Below are positions 33,077 through 41,904 of a DNA stretch of 64,000 nucleotides, piece by piece. The stretch's first letter is position 1; each line of letters begins with the position of its first letter. The translations under genes and the position numbers were made by a program. Source of the stretch: Auraticoccus monumenti (GTDB taxonomy: Bacteria; Actinomycetota; Actinomycetes; Propionibacteriales; Propionibacteriaceae); contig NZ_LT629688.1 in the NCBI RefSeq assembly GCF_900101785.1, forward strand, positions 4,397,689 through 4,461,688, in the 5' to 3' direction. Below the pieces are notes generated by a model. It had not been told where the DNA came from, searched no databases, and saw only the letters and a list, made by a program, of their open reading frames with translations.

Positions 33077-34207
33077 TCAGCCGGTCAGGACGTCGACCAG
33101 CCGGACGGCGGTGCGCAGACCGCGCGCCGCGTGCTCACCACGACCGCGGCTGACCGACCTCGCGTGACGCGGGCGCCACTCGCCGAGGAAGACCAGCAGG
33201 GCGGCCGCCACCTGGAGGGGCCACGGGAGCGCTCCGGTCGACTCCATCCGGGTGCGCAGCGTCGCGGCGCACCCGAGCTCACCGGCGAACACGACGGGGT
33301 CGGGGGCGGAGCGGATCACCTTGGCCACGTCGTGGGCCACGTGGCGCCGTGCGGCGAACTCCCAGTCCACCAGCGCCAGCCCGCCGTCGGGCATCCGCAG
33401 CATGTTGCCCACGCTGGGGTCGCCGTGGGTGACGCCGACGGTGAGCCCGCGCCCGTCACCGAGCAGCGCGACCACGCGCGCGGTCAGGGCTCCGGCGTCC
33501 ACGTCGGCGGGCCAGCCACCCGGGGGCGGGTCGGCCACCAGCGCCGTCCAGCCGGCGAGGGCGCGGTCGCGCTGACCCGCTCGCAGCGGCAGGTGGCGGG
33601 TGCCGGTGCGGATCCAGGTCTCCTGCAGCAGCTGGACCGCCTCCGCCAGCGCGTCACCGGTGCCCTCCAGCGGCACGGGATGACCGTCCAGCATCTCCTC
33701 CACCGCCCAGTCCAGCCGGACGGTCCCGTGGTCCAGGGCGCCGACGTCGAGCACCCGCGGCACCACCAGCGGGATCTGCCCGACGAGGGTGGCCTGCAGC
33801 TCCAGCCCGGCCACCAGCGGGTTGGGCACGCCTGGCTGGCGACGCTGCTGCACGACCACCGAGCGCCGCTCACCGGCGGGTCGCTCGGCGAGCAGGAAGC
33901 CACGGAAGCGGAAGGCGTCGTCGGAGCGGCGCGGGCCGGGAAGGAGGACGTCGAGCCCGCAGCCGCTGGACCGCCGGGGCTCCGCGCTCGGGGTCAGCAC
34001 CGACTCGGCGGTCCAGCGGTGCAGGAAGAGCGGGTGCCGTGACCAGGGGCCGGCGGCCACGGACTCGATGAAGACGGCACCCTCCCCGACCAGGAACCCC
34101 CGCGACCGCGGCCACAGCCGACGCCGTCGGGGTACCTCGCTGCTGCGGCGCGCCACGGCCGTGCCCCAGTCCAGGGCGGTCTCGACGTCGGTCGGCGTGA
34201 GCGGCAT
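33077..34207 (-). CDS. APH-like phosphotransferase family protein
   Basis: A 376-residue protein of the aminoglycoside phosphotransferase/kinase-like fold. The catalytic loop is THGDPSVGNML (HGDxxxxN) and the metal-binding site is LALVDWEFAARRHVAHDVAK. The N-terminal half is poorly conserved. Such proteins phosphorylate small alcohols or sugars; the substrate is unknown and antibiotic resistance should not be assumed. The start is uncertain: I use ATG 34207 because CACGAT lies 6 nt upstream as in other leaderless genes here; an in-frame ATG at 34231 is the alternative. Confidence 0.78.
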   Translation of the reverse strand: MPLTPTDVETALDWGTAVARRSSEVPRRRRLWPRSRGFLVGEGAVFIESVAAGPWSRHPLFLHRWTAESVLTPSAEPRRSSGCGLDVLLPGPRRSDDAFRFRGFLLAERPAGERRSVVVQQRRQPGVPNPLVAGLELQATLVGQIPLVVPRVLDVGALDHGTVRLDWAVEEMLDGHPVPLEGTGDALAEAVQLLQETWIRTGTRHLPLRAGQRDRALAGWTALVADPPPGGWPADVDAGALTARVVALLGDGRGLTVGVTHGDPSVGNMLRMPDGGLALVDWEFAARRHVAHDVAKVIRSAPDPVVFAGELGCAATLRTRMESTGALPWPLQVAAALLVFLGEWRPRHARSVSRGRGEHAARGLRTAVRLVDVLTG

Positions 34208-34337
34208 CTCCTCATCGTGACCGGCCAACATGAAGGCGGGCGGCCGTTCTTCTTCATCTTGCGGCGCCGCCCGGCCCCCCTCCTCGGCCCCCACCGCTGG
34301 ACCCGCGCCCCGGCCGGACCTGACCGCCGGCCGCCCC

Positions 34338-34373
34338 GGCGCCCCGGCCGGTCCAGGCGCCCCGGCCGGTCCA
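34338..34373. repeat. Two tandem copies of an 18-bp unit
   Basis: The unit GGCGCCCCGGCCGGTCCA occurs at 34338-34355 and again at 34356-34373, in the gap between the lipoprotein and phosphotransferase genes. It overlaps no gene; a role is not evident. Confidence 0.8.
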
Positions 34374-34388
34374 GGTCGGGGGACCCTC

Positions 34389-35171
34389 TCAGCCGGCCAG
34401 CTCCTCGGCCAGACCGCGCAGCTGCTGGACGTCGGCGGCCCCGTCGTCGTTGACGATCAGCAGCAGCACCCGGTCATCGTTCTGCACCACGAGCTCCGAC
34501 CACCGCTCGGGGCCGTAGCCGCGCCGACCCGCGTACCACTGCTCCTCCTCGGCCAGCGGCTCGGTGACCAGCGGGGCCTCCCCCTCGTGGGGGCATCCCA
34601 GCAGGAGCCCGCGGTAGGCCCCGGCGTAGCCGCGGGCGGCGTCCTCGTCGTCGAAGGACATCAGCAGCCCGTTGCCGGGCCGCCCCCGGCCGTCGAGGTA
34701 GGTGGCGGCCAGGGCGGCGGTGGGGACGTCCTCCTCCGGCGCCTCCGCGCCGCACCGGGGTGCCGCCTCCCAGGCCGCCTGCTCGGCGTCCACGGCGTGC
34801 GTCCAGGTGCCGTTGGGGACGTACTCCCCCTCCGCCGGCTCCCGCTCCTCGGCGGTGAAGCCGAGCACCTCGCGGGGCAGGTCGTCCTGGCCCAGGTCCC
34901 CGGCGGTGGACGGCGCCGCCTCGGTGGGCCGGGGTGGGGGCTCGCGGTCCGGCGGCGGGGTGGCCGAACCGGCGCCGGTGCTGGGCGCGGCCGTCGGCTC
35001 GGTGGCGGTCGGGTCGCCGGCCGTCGGGTCGCCGGCACCGGTGGCCGTAGGCCCCCCGGTAGGCGTGCTCGACGGCGTCGGGGTCACCGTCGGGGGTGAT
35101 CCGGCACCGCAGCCGGTGAGCACGAGCGCGGCAGCGGCCACCACCAGCGCACGGGCCGCCCGGACCCTCAC
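34389..35171 (-). CDS. Hypothetical lipoprotein with Pro/Thr-rich stalk
   Basis: A 260-residue secreted lipoprotein I do not recognise. The signal peptide with lipobox LTGC (Cys about 21) is followed by about 70 residues rich in Thr, Pro, Gly and Ala, including a short repeat around GDPTAGDPTATEPTA, then a soluble domain (about 100-260) with two cysteines. Its GTG lies 1 nt beyond the stop of the M15 peptidase gene, so the two are co-transcribed and it probably works at the cell wall. Confidence 0.75.
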   Translation of the reverse strand: MRVRAARALVVAAAALVLTGCGAGSPPTVTPTPSSTPTGGPTATGAGDPTAGDPTATEPTAAPSTGAGSATPPPDREPPPRPTEAAPSTAGDLGQDDLPREVLGFTAEEREPAEGEYVPNGTWTHAVDAEQAAWEAAPRCGAEAPEEDVPTAALAATYLDGRGRPGNGLLMSFDDEDAARGYAGAYRGLLLGCPHEGEAPLVTEPLAEEEQWYAGRRGYGPERWSELVVQNDDRVLLLIVNDDGAADVQQLRGLAEELAG

Positions 35172-35172
35172 C

Positions 35173-37044
35173 TCAGTTCTTCTCGAAGTGGTGGTAGTCC
35201 CGGCTGGCCCAGCGGCCGCCCCAGAACCAGCCCCGCTTCTCCAGCGCCCGCACCATGGTGCTGTCGGTGCGGTGGATGGCCGGGTGCTCCTTGGGCCGGT
35301 TCAACCCGGCGCCGAGGATGTACCTGGTCCCGTTGGACGGCCACCACGTCCCGCGGGCGTCGCGGTAGGGGTTCTGCACCGTGTTGATGTCGACGGCGAT
35401 GCCGTAGGAGTGCGGCGAGACGGCGTAGGGGTTGCCGACCACGGAGCGGCAGTTGAAGCCCGAGGTGTTGTTGGCGTACATCATGTCCGGGTCGTCGCCC
35501 TTCCAGACGTTCGGGTTGTCCATCCGGTTGATCCGGTACCCGGCCTCGTAGGCCTCCTCGAAGGCCTTCACCACGCCGTCGACCACGGAGCTGCGGACGA
35601 TCATCACCCCGCGCTCGGCCCGACCGGAGTAGTTCCAGTAGGTCATGGTGATGGTGCGCAGGCTGGACGGGCCGACCGGGCACCCGGAGCGGTAGGTGTG
35701 CTCCACCTGCGCCCGGGTGGTGCTCTTCACGACGGGACGGAAGGCCGGCGTAGCCCAGGTGCCGCGGCCGGGCTTCCACTCGATCTTGCCGTACTGGAAG
35801 TACTGCCAGCAGCCGCCGTCGTTGCAGCGCTCGTCGGAGGTCGGGTAGCCGAGGATGCCGCGCTCCCAGCTGTAGCTCCCCCACTCGCGCCGGATGCCTC
35901 CGGTGCTCCAGTGGGCTCCGGTGTCGCTCGACCAGTGCACCGAGCCGCCCTGGAAGCTCTGGTAACAGCCGCTGCGGACCAGGCCGCAGCGCTCGTCGGT
36001 GGTCGGGTAGCCGAGCTTGCCGCGCTCGTAGCCCTGCCGACCCCAGGCGTCGCGGATCCCACCGCGCGTCCAGTGGGCGCCGGTGTCGGGCGACCAGTGG
36101 ATCTGGCGCCGCTGGAAGCTCTGGTAGCAGCCGCGGCCGGGCAGCCCGCAGCGCTCGTCGTGCTGGGGGAAGCCGAAGGCGCCGGTGGACCCGCCGTCCA
36201 CGAACGTGCTCAGCATCGCGCCGATGACGGTGTGCGCGCCGGTGTCGGAGGACCAGTAGATGCGGCCGTTCTCGTAGGCGGCCCACCGCCCGCTCGTCGT
36301 GGTCCGCTCCGCGCCCACCTGCGTGCCCAACGGCCCCTTGGCGCCACCGGTGGACTGGTACTTGACCTGGATCGGGCTGAGCGCGCGGGTGCTGGAGCGG
36401 GTGTCCTCCCGGGTCGTCTGGGGGGCGGCGGACGTCACCTCCGGGTCCGTCGGCTCGTCGACCGGGGCGGACGGGACCGACGGCGAGGAGGGCTGCGGCG
36501 AGGTCGAGGGGGCGGCGCTCGCCGAGGGCGACGGGTCGGCCGACGGGCTGGGGTCGGCGGAGGCGCCGGGCGTGGCCGGCGGGGTGGGACCGGCCGCCGG
36601 GCAGCCCTCGAGGGCCAGGGTCTCCACCACCGAGGTGGTCACGGCGGTGCCGTCGGAGCGGACGGCGGACACGACGAGGTCGACGTCGAGGGCGCAGTCC
36701 TGCACGGGCTCGGCGTCGGCGGCCAGCTCGGCGGTGCAGGTGAGCGGGCTCCCGGCTCCGAGCGGGCCGTCGGCGCACACCACGTCGGTGGCCGCGAGAC
36801 CGCTGCCGGAGTCACCTGCCGAGACGAGGACGTCGGTCAGCCGCTCGGCGGTGGTGCTGAGGCCCAGCTCGACGCGGACCACCGCGTCGGTCCCCGCGGC
36901 CGGGTCGGCGGGGACCAGCTCGCCGCGGGCGGTGGCCTCCAGCTCGCCGTCGACCGCGTCGGCGCCCGGCGCGCCGGACACGGTCACCGCTGCAGCCAGG
37001 AGCAGGGCGGCTGCCAGAGCCGACACCCTCCGCGTCCACGTCAT
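35173..37044 (-). CDS. Secreted LGFP-repeat / M15-type peptidoglycan peptidase
   Basis: A 623-residue exported protein. A signal peptide (MTWTRRVSALAAALLLAAAV) leads to an N-terminal beta domain of about 130 residues, then a Pro/Ser-rich stalk. Next come four LGFP-type repeats (GPLGTQVG, GAFGFPQHDE, GKLGYPTTDE, GILGYPTSDE), which anchor proteins to the actinobacterial envelope. The C-terminal M15-type D-Ala-D-Ala carboxypeptidase-like domain has SPHSYGIAVDIN with zinc His and Asp, and a final DYHHFE. It likely cleaves peptidoglycan stems. ATG 37044 has AAGGAGA upstream; the frame extends 11 codons further. Confidence 0.9.
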   Translation of the reverse strand: MTWTRRVSALAAALLLAAAVTVSGAPGADAVDGELEATARGELVPADPAAGTDAVVRVELGLSTTAERLTDVLVSAGDSGSGLAATDVVCADGPLGAGSPLTCTAELAADAEPVQDCALDVDLVVSAVRSDGTAVTTSVVETLALEGCPAAGPTPPATPGASADPSPSADPSPSASAAPSTSPQPSSPSVPSAPVDEPTDPEVTSAAPQTTREDTRSSTRALSPIQVKYQSTGGAKGPLGTQVGAERTTTSGRWAAYENGRIYWSSDTGAHTVIGAMLSTFVDGGSTGAFGFPQHDERCGLPGRGCYQSFQRRQIHWSPDTGAHWTRGGIRDAWGRQGYERGKLGYPTTDERCGLVRSGCYQSFQGGSVHWSSDTGAHWSTGGIRREWGSYSWERGILGYPTSDERCNDGGCWQYFQYGKIEWKPGRGTWATPAFRPVVKSTTRAQVEHTYRSGCPVGPSSLRTITMTYWNYSGRAERGVMIVRSSVVDGVVKAFEEAYEAGYRINRMDNPNVWKGDDPDMMYANNTSGFNCRSVVGNPYAVSPHSYGIAVDINTVQNPYRDARGTWWPSNGTRYILGAGLNRPKEHPAIHRTDSTMVRALEKRGWFWGGRWASRDYHHFEKN

Positions 37045-37152
37045 GGTCTCTCCTTCGTCGGCGCCGGTGGCCGTCATCGTACGTACGTCTCAGCGACCTG
37101 GGCGGTTGCCTCCAGGTGAACGTTGGCCCTCGGCGCCGCTCGCGTCAACGTC

Positions 37153-38439
37153 TCAGCCCTCGCAGTCGGCGAGTCCGCGCCCGGCCTTGAGGCTCAGCAC
37201 CCGGGCGACGTGCTCGGGCAGCGCCTCGGCCAGCTCGGGGTCGTCCTCGGCTGCCTCCAGCAGACCCCGCACCATCGGCTCGACCGTGGTGGGGTCGGCG
37301 GTGATGGCCAGGTCGCCACCGGCCCGTACGAAGTCGACCAGCCGACGCTCGACCGGGGTGCCGGCGACCGCCTCGGCCACCCCCATGTCGTCGCTCACCA
37401 CGACGCCCTCGAACCCCAGCCGGTCCCGCAGCAGGTCGTCGACCACGGCCTCGGAGAACACCGCCTGGGAGTCGGGGGCGATCTCGGTGTAGGTGACGGT
37501 GGAGACCATCACCGCGTCCACCCCCTCCTCCACCGCGGCGGCGAAGGGCTCGACCTCGGGGCCGTCGGCGGTGGTCGTGGAGTCGACCACGTCGGCGGTG
37601 AAGTCGGTGTTGCCCTCGACCGCGCCGATGCCCGGGAAGTGCTTGACGCTGGTGGCGACGTCGGCGGCGTCCATGCCGCGGACGAAGGCCCGGACCAGCG
37701 CCGAGACCTCGTCGGGGTCGGAGCCGTAGCCGCGGCCCAGCTGGCCGATCGGCGCGTTGGTGTCCTCGGTGCCCGCCGGCACCACGTCGGCGACGGGTGC
37801 GAGGTCGAGGTCGACCCCGGCGTCGGCCAGCTCCCCACCCCAGTCCTCCGCCGCCGACTCCAGCCCGTCAGCGCCCAGCCCGGCCTGCTCGCTGGCCGGG
37901 GGCATCTCGCTGAACCCCGGGCCCTGCAGCCGCTGGACCTGCCCACCCTCCTGGTCGGCGGCGACCAGCGTGCGGACCCCGTCGGGGGTCTGCAGCTCCT
38001 CGCGGACCCGGTCAGTGAGCGCGCGGACCGTCTCGACCCCGTTCGTGGTGTTCTCCAGCAGCAGGATGGAGCTGATGTGGTGCCCGTCGAGCTGGTCGAC
38101 GACGCCGGCGGAGGCTGGCTGGTTGGCGGAGATGCCGACCATCAGCAGCTGGCCCGCCTGCTCCTCGGGGCCCATCGCCGCCGCGAGGTCGCGACAGGTC
38201 ACCACGTCGCCGCTCGTCGGCGCGCTCGGCGAGGGTGCGGAGCCCGACGGGACGGGGCTGGCGGGCGCGGTGCTCGCCCCGGTCCCCGAGCTCGCCGACC
38301 CGCCCGTCGAGGGGTCCGACGGGGCCTGCGGCGAGGGAGCCGACGACGGTCCCGCCGGCGCGCAGGCCACCGCCAGCACCAGGGGCACCGCAGCAGCGAG
38401 CACCGCCACCGGTCGTCGTGGGCGTCGCCCCACGGTCAC
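37153..38439 (-). CDS. GH3 family lipoprotein, beta-N-acetylglucosaminidase (NagZ-like)
   Basis: A 428-residue exported lipoprotein (lipobox region LVLAVACAPAG) with a long Ser/Pro stalk before the catalytic barrel. GH3 landmarks are AADQEGGQVQRLQG, the KHFPGIGAVEGNTD loop carrying the Lys-His and Asp of the NagZ group, and VVSDDMGVAEAV with the nucleophile Asp. NagZ-type enzymes release GlcNAc from muropeptides; the lipoprotein form acts outside the membrane, as in other Gram-positives. The GTG start overlaps the stop of the aldo/keto reductase gene by 4 nt. Confidence 0.9.
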   Translation of the reverse strand: MTVGRRPRRPVAVLAAAVPLVLAVACAPAGPSSAPSPQAPSDPSTGGSASSGTGASTAPASPVPSGSAPSPSAPTSGDVVTCRDLAAAMGPEEQAGQLLMVGISANQPASAGVVDQLDGHHISSILLLENTTNGVETVRALTDRVREELQTPDGVRTLVAADQEGGQVQRLQGPGFSEMPPASEQAGLGADGLESAAEDWGGELADAGVDLDLAPVADVVPAGTEDTNAPIGQLGRGYGSDPDEVSALVRAFVRGMDAADVATSVKHFPGIGAVEGNTDFTADVVDSTTTADGPEVEPFAAAVEEGVDAVMVSTVTYTEIAPDSQAVFSEAVVDDLLRDRLGFEGVVVSDDMGVAEAVAGTPVERRLVDFVRAGGDLAITADPTTVEPMVRGLLEAAEDDPELAEALPEHVARVLSLKAGRGLADCEG

Positions 38440-39452
38440 CTGCGGCTACCGAAGGCCGCGCTGTGGCGGTCGATGGTGGCCAGCTCGTCCTCGGAGAACT
38501 CCAGCTTCGAGCCGGCCGCCAGGCTGTCCTCGAGCTGGGCGACGCTGGAGGCGCCGATCAGGGCCGAGGTCACCCGGGCGTCACGGAGCACCCAGGAGAT
38601 GGCCATCTGGGCCAGGCTCTGCCCGCGGGCGGAGGCCACCTCGTCCAGGGCGCGCAGCGAGGTGATGTTCTCCTCGTCGAGCAGCCGCGGGTCCAGGGAC
38701 TTGCCCTGGGTGGCCCGCGAGCCCTCGGGGACGCCGTCGAGGTAGCGGCTGGTGAGCAGCCCCTGGGCCAGCGGGGAGAAGGCGATGATGCCCATCCCCT
38801 CCTCGTCGGCGGCCTCGACCAGCTCGGGCTCGATCCAGCGGTTGATGATGGAGTAGGAGGGCTGGTGGATCAGCAGCGGCGTGCCCAGCTCGCGGGCGAT
38901 CGCGGCGGCGGCGCGGGTCTGCTCGGCGGAGTAGGAGGAGATGCCGACGTAGCGCGTCTTCCCCTGCCGGACGGCCGTGTCCAGGGCCGACATGGTCTCC
39001 TCCACGGGCGTCTCGGGGTCGGGACGGTGGTGGTAGAAGATGTCCACGTGCTGCAGCCGCATCCGGCGCAGCGACTGCTCCAGGGAGTCCAGCAGGTACT
39101 TCCGCGATCCCCACTCCCCGTACGGGCCGGGCCTCATGTCATAGCCGGCCTTGGTGGAGATCACCAGCTCGTCGCGGAGCGGGCGGAGGTCCTCCTCGTA
39201 GATGCGCCCGAAGTTGGTCTCGGCCGAGCCGTAGGGCGGGCCGTAGTTGTTGGCCAGGTCGAAGTGCGTGACGCCGAGGTCGAACGCGCGACGCAGCATG
39301 TCGCGCATGGTCTGCAGGGGGCGGTCGTCGCCAAAGTTGTGCCACAGTCCGAGGGAGACGGCGGGCAGCTTGAGACCGCTGCGGCCGACGCGGCGGTAGG
39401 GCATCGGCCCGTAGCGGTCGGCGGCCGGGGTGTACGAGGGCTGGATCGGCAT
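38436..39452 (-). CDS. Aldo/keto reductase (YghZ / L-glyceraldehyde 3-phosphate reductase type)
   Basis: A 338-residue NADPH-dependent reductase. The start YRRVGRSGLKLPAVSLGLWHNFGD and DLANNYGPPYGSAETNFG (catalytic Asp and Tyr) are typical of the YghZ subgroup, followed by STKAGYDMRPGPYGEWGSRK (Lys) and DIFYHHRPDPETPVEETM (His). Such enzymes reduce L-glyceraldehyde 3-phosphate or methylglyoxal. The ATG at 39452 follows a leaderless TAGACT by 7 nt; the long upstream open frame is not coding. It starts the leftward cell-wall operon. Confidence 0.93.
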   Translation of the reverse strand: MPIQPSYTPAADRYGPMPYRRVGRSGLKLPAVSLGLWHNFGDDRPLQTMRDMLRRAFDLGVTHFDLANNYGPPYGSAETNFGRIYEEDLRPLRDELVISTKAGYDMRPGPYGEWGSRKYLLDSLEQSLRRMRLQHVDIFYHHRPDPETPVEETMSALDTAVRQGKTRYVGISSYSAEQTRAAAAIARELGTPLLIHQPSYSIINRWIEPELVEAADEEGMGIIAFSPLAQGLLTSRYLDGVPEGSRATQGKSLDPRLLDEENITSLRALDEVASARGQSLAQMAISWVLRDARVTSALIGASSVAQLEDSLAAGSKLEFSEDELATIDRHSAAFGSRR

Positions 39453-39459
39453 GACGCTG

Positions 39460-39465
39460 AGTCTA
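39460..39465 (-). promoter_or_regulatory. -10 element, leaderless promoter of the AKR-NagZ unit
   Basis: Read leftward, TAGACT is followed by 7 nt and ATG at 39452. Confidence 0.55.
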
Positions 39466-39517
39466 GGGACGGCCGCTGACAGGACCGTGTACGGTCTGCC
39501 CCTGGTCCGGGCAGGCC

Positions 39518-39598
39518 CACCAGGGTTGCGACGACGTGCCCGGTGGTGGTCCTGCCGGCGCAGTCGGGGCCGAGCATGGCGAACGCGCTGCCGGGGCG
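39518..39598 (-). pseudogene. Remnant of an ABC-transporter ATPase (Walker A region)
   Basis: Read leftward, the translation RPGSAFAMLGPDCAGRTTT and the next residues GHVVATLV closely resemble the start of DrrA-type ATPases (xPGSVFALLGPNGAGKTTTxxxLATL). Gly-to-Cys and Lys-to-Arg changes in the P-loop would destroy ATP binding. Nothing else of the gene is present on either side, so it is a decayed fragment in an otherwise gene-free 490-bp gap. Confidence 0.45.
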
Positions 39599-39893
39599 TT
39601 GCCGAGATCGGCCCCTTCCGGCCCGACCGCGGACCGTGGCGGCCATGCCGGCCCCTGTGGGAGCCGCCGGTCCTGCTCGCCGACCACCCTCCGTAGCAGC
39701 TGGCCCGTGCCCGACGACCGCGTCCGAGTCGTCTGCGGCCGCCGATCATCTGCAACTCCGAGGCAGCAGGTCCTCGCGGGGCTCGGGCGAGCAGAGGGCA
39801 CGACTCCGAGTGCGGTACCCGGTGCGGGAAAAGGTAGAGGCCGACCTCCCTCCGAAGGAGATGGCCACTGATGAAACCGGACCGATTGTGGGG

Positions 39894-39899
39894 TAATGT
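39894..39899 (+). promoter_or_regulatory. -10 element of the 4,6-dehydratase gene
   Basis: TAATGT, preceded by TGGGG, lies about 45 bp upstream of ATG 39945. The 39466-39893 stretch holds only the ATPase remnant. Confidence 0.45.
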
Positions 39900-39944
39900 T
39901 TGAGCGTTCTCGGGGGAACACGAAAGTGTGACCAAGGAGAACTG

Positions 39945-41720
39945 ATGCCTGTTTTCGCCTCGACCCGGGACGTCGTGCTCCGTCGCGCTGTTCTGGCGCT
40001 CTTCGACGCCACCTGCTGGTTCATCGCCACCGTCGCCCTGGTGGGTGCCCGTTACGACTTCGCCATCAACGAGGTGCAGTGGGGAGCGGTGCTCGTCTAC
40101 GCGGCGACGGTGATGCTGCTCCAAGTCGCAGGGGGGGCCGCGCTCCAGCTCTACCGGGGCCGTTTCCCGATCGGGAGCTTCGACGAGGCTCTCCACCTCG
40201 GGGCACTGGTCCTGGCCATCGCCCTCGTCGTAGGCATGGCGTTCCTGCTGCTGGTGACGGAGTTCCCACGCGGGCTCGCGGTCTCAGTGCCCCCCGGAGC
40301 CCTGATGCTGATGGCGACGGCACGGTGGGCCTACCGCGCTCTCCGGGAGTTCCAGCACCCCCAGGCCGGGGGCACCCGTGACCGTGCCCTCCTGTACGGC
40401 GCCGGGGACCTGAGCGCCCACCTCCTGAGGCTGATGGACCACTCGCCCAACCCGCCCTTCGACGTGGTGGGCCTGATCGACGACGATCCCGCCAAGCGCT
40501 GGTTGAGGCTGTCCGGACGGAGGGTGCTGGGCACCGGCCAGGAGCTCGGCCGACTCGCTCACTCCTCGGGCGCCACCCACGTCGTCCTGGCCATCGGGGG
40601 GGACGACAAGGACCTGCTCCGGAGCATCTCCGAGACCGTCGACGCGCACGGCCTCAAGCTGTTGACGCTCCCGGCGTTCCAGAGGCTCGGCGAGAAGCAA
40701 CCGCAGCTGGAGAACCTGCACGAGGTCGACGTCACCGATCTCCTCGGCCGCGGCCAGGTGGACACCGACCTCACCGCCATCGCGGACTACCTCAGCAACC
40801 GGGTCGTGCTGATCACCGGCGCCGGTGGCTCCATCGGTTCCGAGATCGCCCGACAGGTGCATGCGTTCGGGCCCAAGGAACTGGTCCTGCTGGACCGCGA
40901 CGAGTCCGCGCTGCACGGGGTGCAGCTGTCGATCTACGGACAGGGTCTGCTCGACACCCCCGACATGGTCCTCTGCGACATCCGCGACGCGGAGGCGCTG
41001 GAGCGGGTCTTCGAGGCGCACAAGCCCGACGTGGTCTTCCACGCAGCAGCGCTGAAGCACCTCCCGATGCTCGAGCAGTACCCTGACGAGGGCTGGAAGA
41101 CGAACGTCCTGGGCACGTTGAACGTGCTCGACGGCGCTTATCGCCACGGGGCGAGCCACGTCGTCAACATCTCGACCGACAAGGCCGCCGACCCGACCAG
41201 CGTCCTGGGCAAGACCAAGCGCATCGCTGAAGAGCTGACGGCGTGGTACGCCGACGCGGGCCTCGGCACCTTCCTCTCGGTGCGGTTCGGCAACGTGCTC
41301 GGCTCACGCGGGTCAATGCTTCATACCTTCACCAACCAAATTCGTCAAGGGGGACCCGTCACCGTCACCCACCCCGACGTAACGCGCTACTTCATGACCA
41401 TCCGAGAGGCCTGCCAACTCACCATCCAAGCCGGAGCGATTGGGCAGGACGGCGAAGTGCTCGTACTAGATATGGGGACCCCGGTGAGCATCCTGGAGGT
41501 CGCTGAACGCCTCATCGCCAAGTCCGGCAAGGACGTCGAGATCGTGTTCACCGGTCTTCGGTCAGGCGAGAAGTTGCACGAGGTGTTGTTCAACCGCCAA
41601 GAGTCGGGAACGCCTAGTGCTCACCCACTGATCAGCCGGGTGGACGTGCCAGCGCGGCACCCCAGCGAGGTGTTGGACCAGCCGCTGACACTGCTCAGCA
41701 CCGGATCGCTGACACCATAA
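39945..41720 (+). CDS. Membrane-bound NDP-sugar 4,6-dehydratase (PglF/CapD/WbpM type)
   Basis: A 591-residue protein, the length of Campylobacter PglF. Four transmembrane helices occupy residues about 15-125. A first Rossmann-like segment (RALLYGAGDLSAHLLRLM) and then the catalytic short-chain dehydrogenase domain follow: TGAGGSIGSEIARQV (NAD binding), HAAALKHLPMLEQYP, NISTDKAADPTSVLGKTKR and GLRSGEKLHEVLF. It converts UDP-GlcNAc to the 4-keto-6-deoxy sugar used for diamino-trideoxy sugars. AAGGAGA lies 4 nt upstream of the ATG. It heads the glycan locus, though an IS3 element now follows 115 bp downstream. Confidence 0.92.
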   Translation: MPVFASTRDVVLRRAVLALFDATCWFIATVALVGARYDFAINEVQWGAVLVYAATVMLLQVAGGAALQLYRGRFPIGSFDEALHLGALVLAIALVVGMAFLLLVTEFPRGLAVSVPPGALMLMATARWAYRALREFQHPQAGGTRDRALLYGAGDLSAHLLRLMDHSPNPPFDVVGLIDDDPAKRWLRLSGRRVLGTGQELGRLAHSSGATHVVLAIGGDDKDLLRSISETVDAHGLKLLTLPAFQRLGEKQPQLENLHEVDVTDLLGRGQVDTDLTAIADYLSNRVVLITGAGGSIGSEIARQVHAFGPKELVLLDRDESALHGVQLSIYGQGLLDTPDMVLCDIRDAEALERVFEAHKPDVVFHAAALKHLPMLEQYPDEGWKTNVLGTLNVLDGAYRHGASHVVNISTDKAADPTSVLGKTKRIAEELTAWYADAGLGTFLSVRFGNVLGSRGSMLHTFTNQIRQGGPVTVTHPDVTRYFMTIREACQLTIQAGAIGQDGEVLVLDMGTPVSILEVAERLIAKSGKDVEIVFTGLRSGEKLHEVLFNRQESGTPSAHPLISRVDVPARHPSEVLDQPLTLLSTGSLTP

Positions 41721-41904
41721 GCCGTTGCGTGGGGCTACGATCTCGAGGTGGTTATCAGGTGGTCCAGCTCGGTCCGCTGTACTCCTTGCGCACCGAGAGT
41801 CTCGGGACGAACATCGCGTGAGGCACCATCTATCGGGGTCTGCTGCACGAGTAGGTGACATCTGATCTGTGGTGCCAGAGGGCACCGCTGGAAGGATGTG
41901 CACT

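Noticed and set aside
33077..34207. Antibiotic-resistance aminoglycoside phosphotransferase
   Set aside because: Only the general catalytic motifs HGDxxxxN and DWE are present; the N-terminal half does not resemble known resistance enzymes.
39860..39896. Leader peptide of 11 codons before the 4,6-dehydratase gene
   Set aside because: AAGGAG touches the ATG with no spacing, and its stop overlaps the likely -10 box, so it would not be transcribed.
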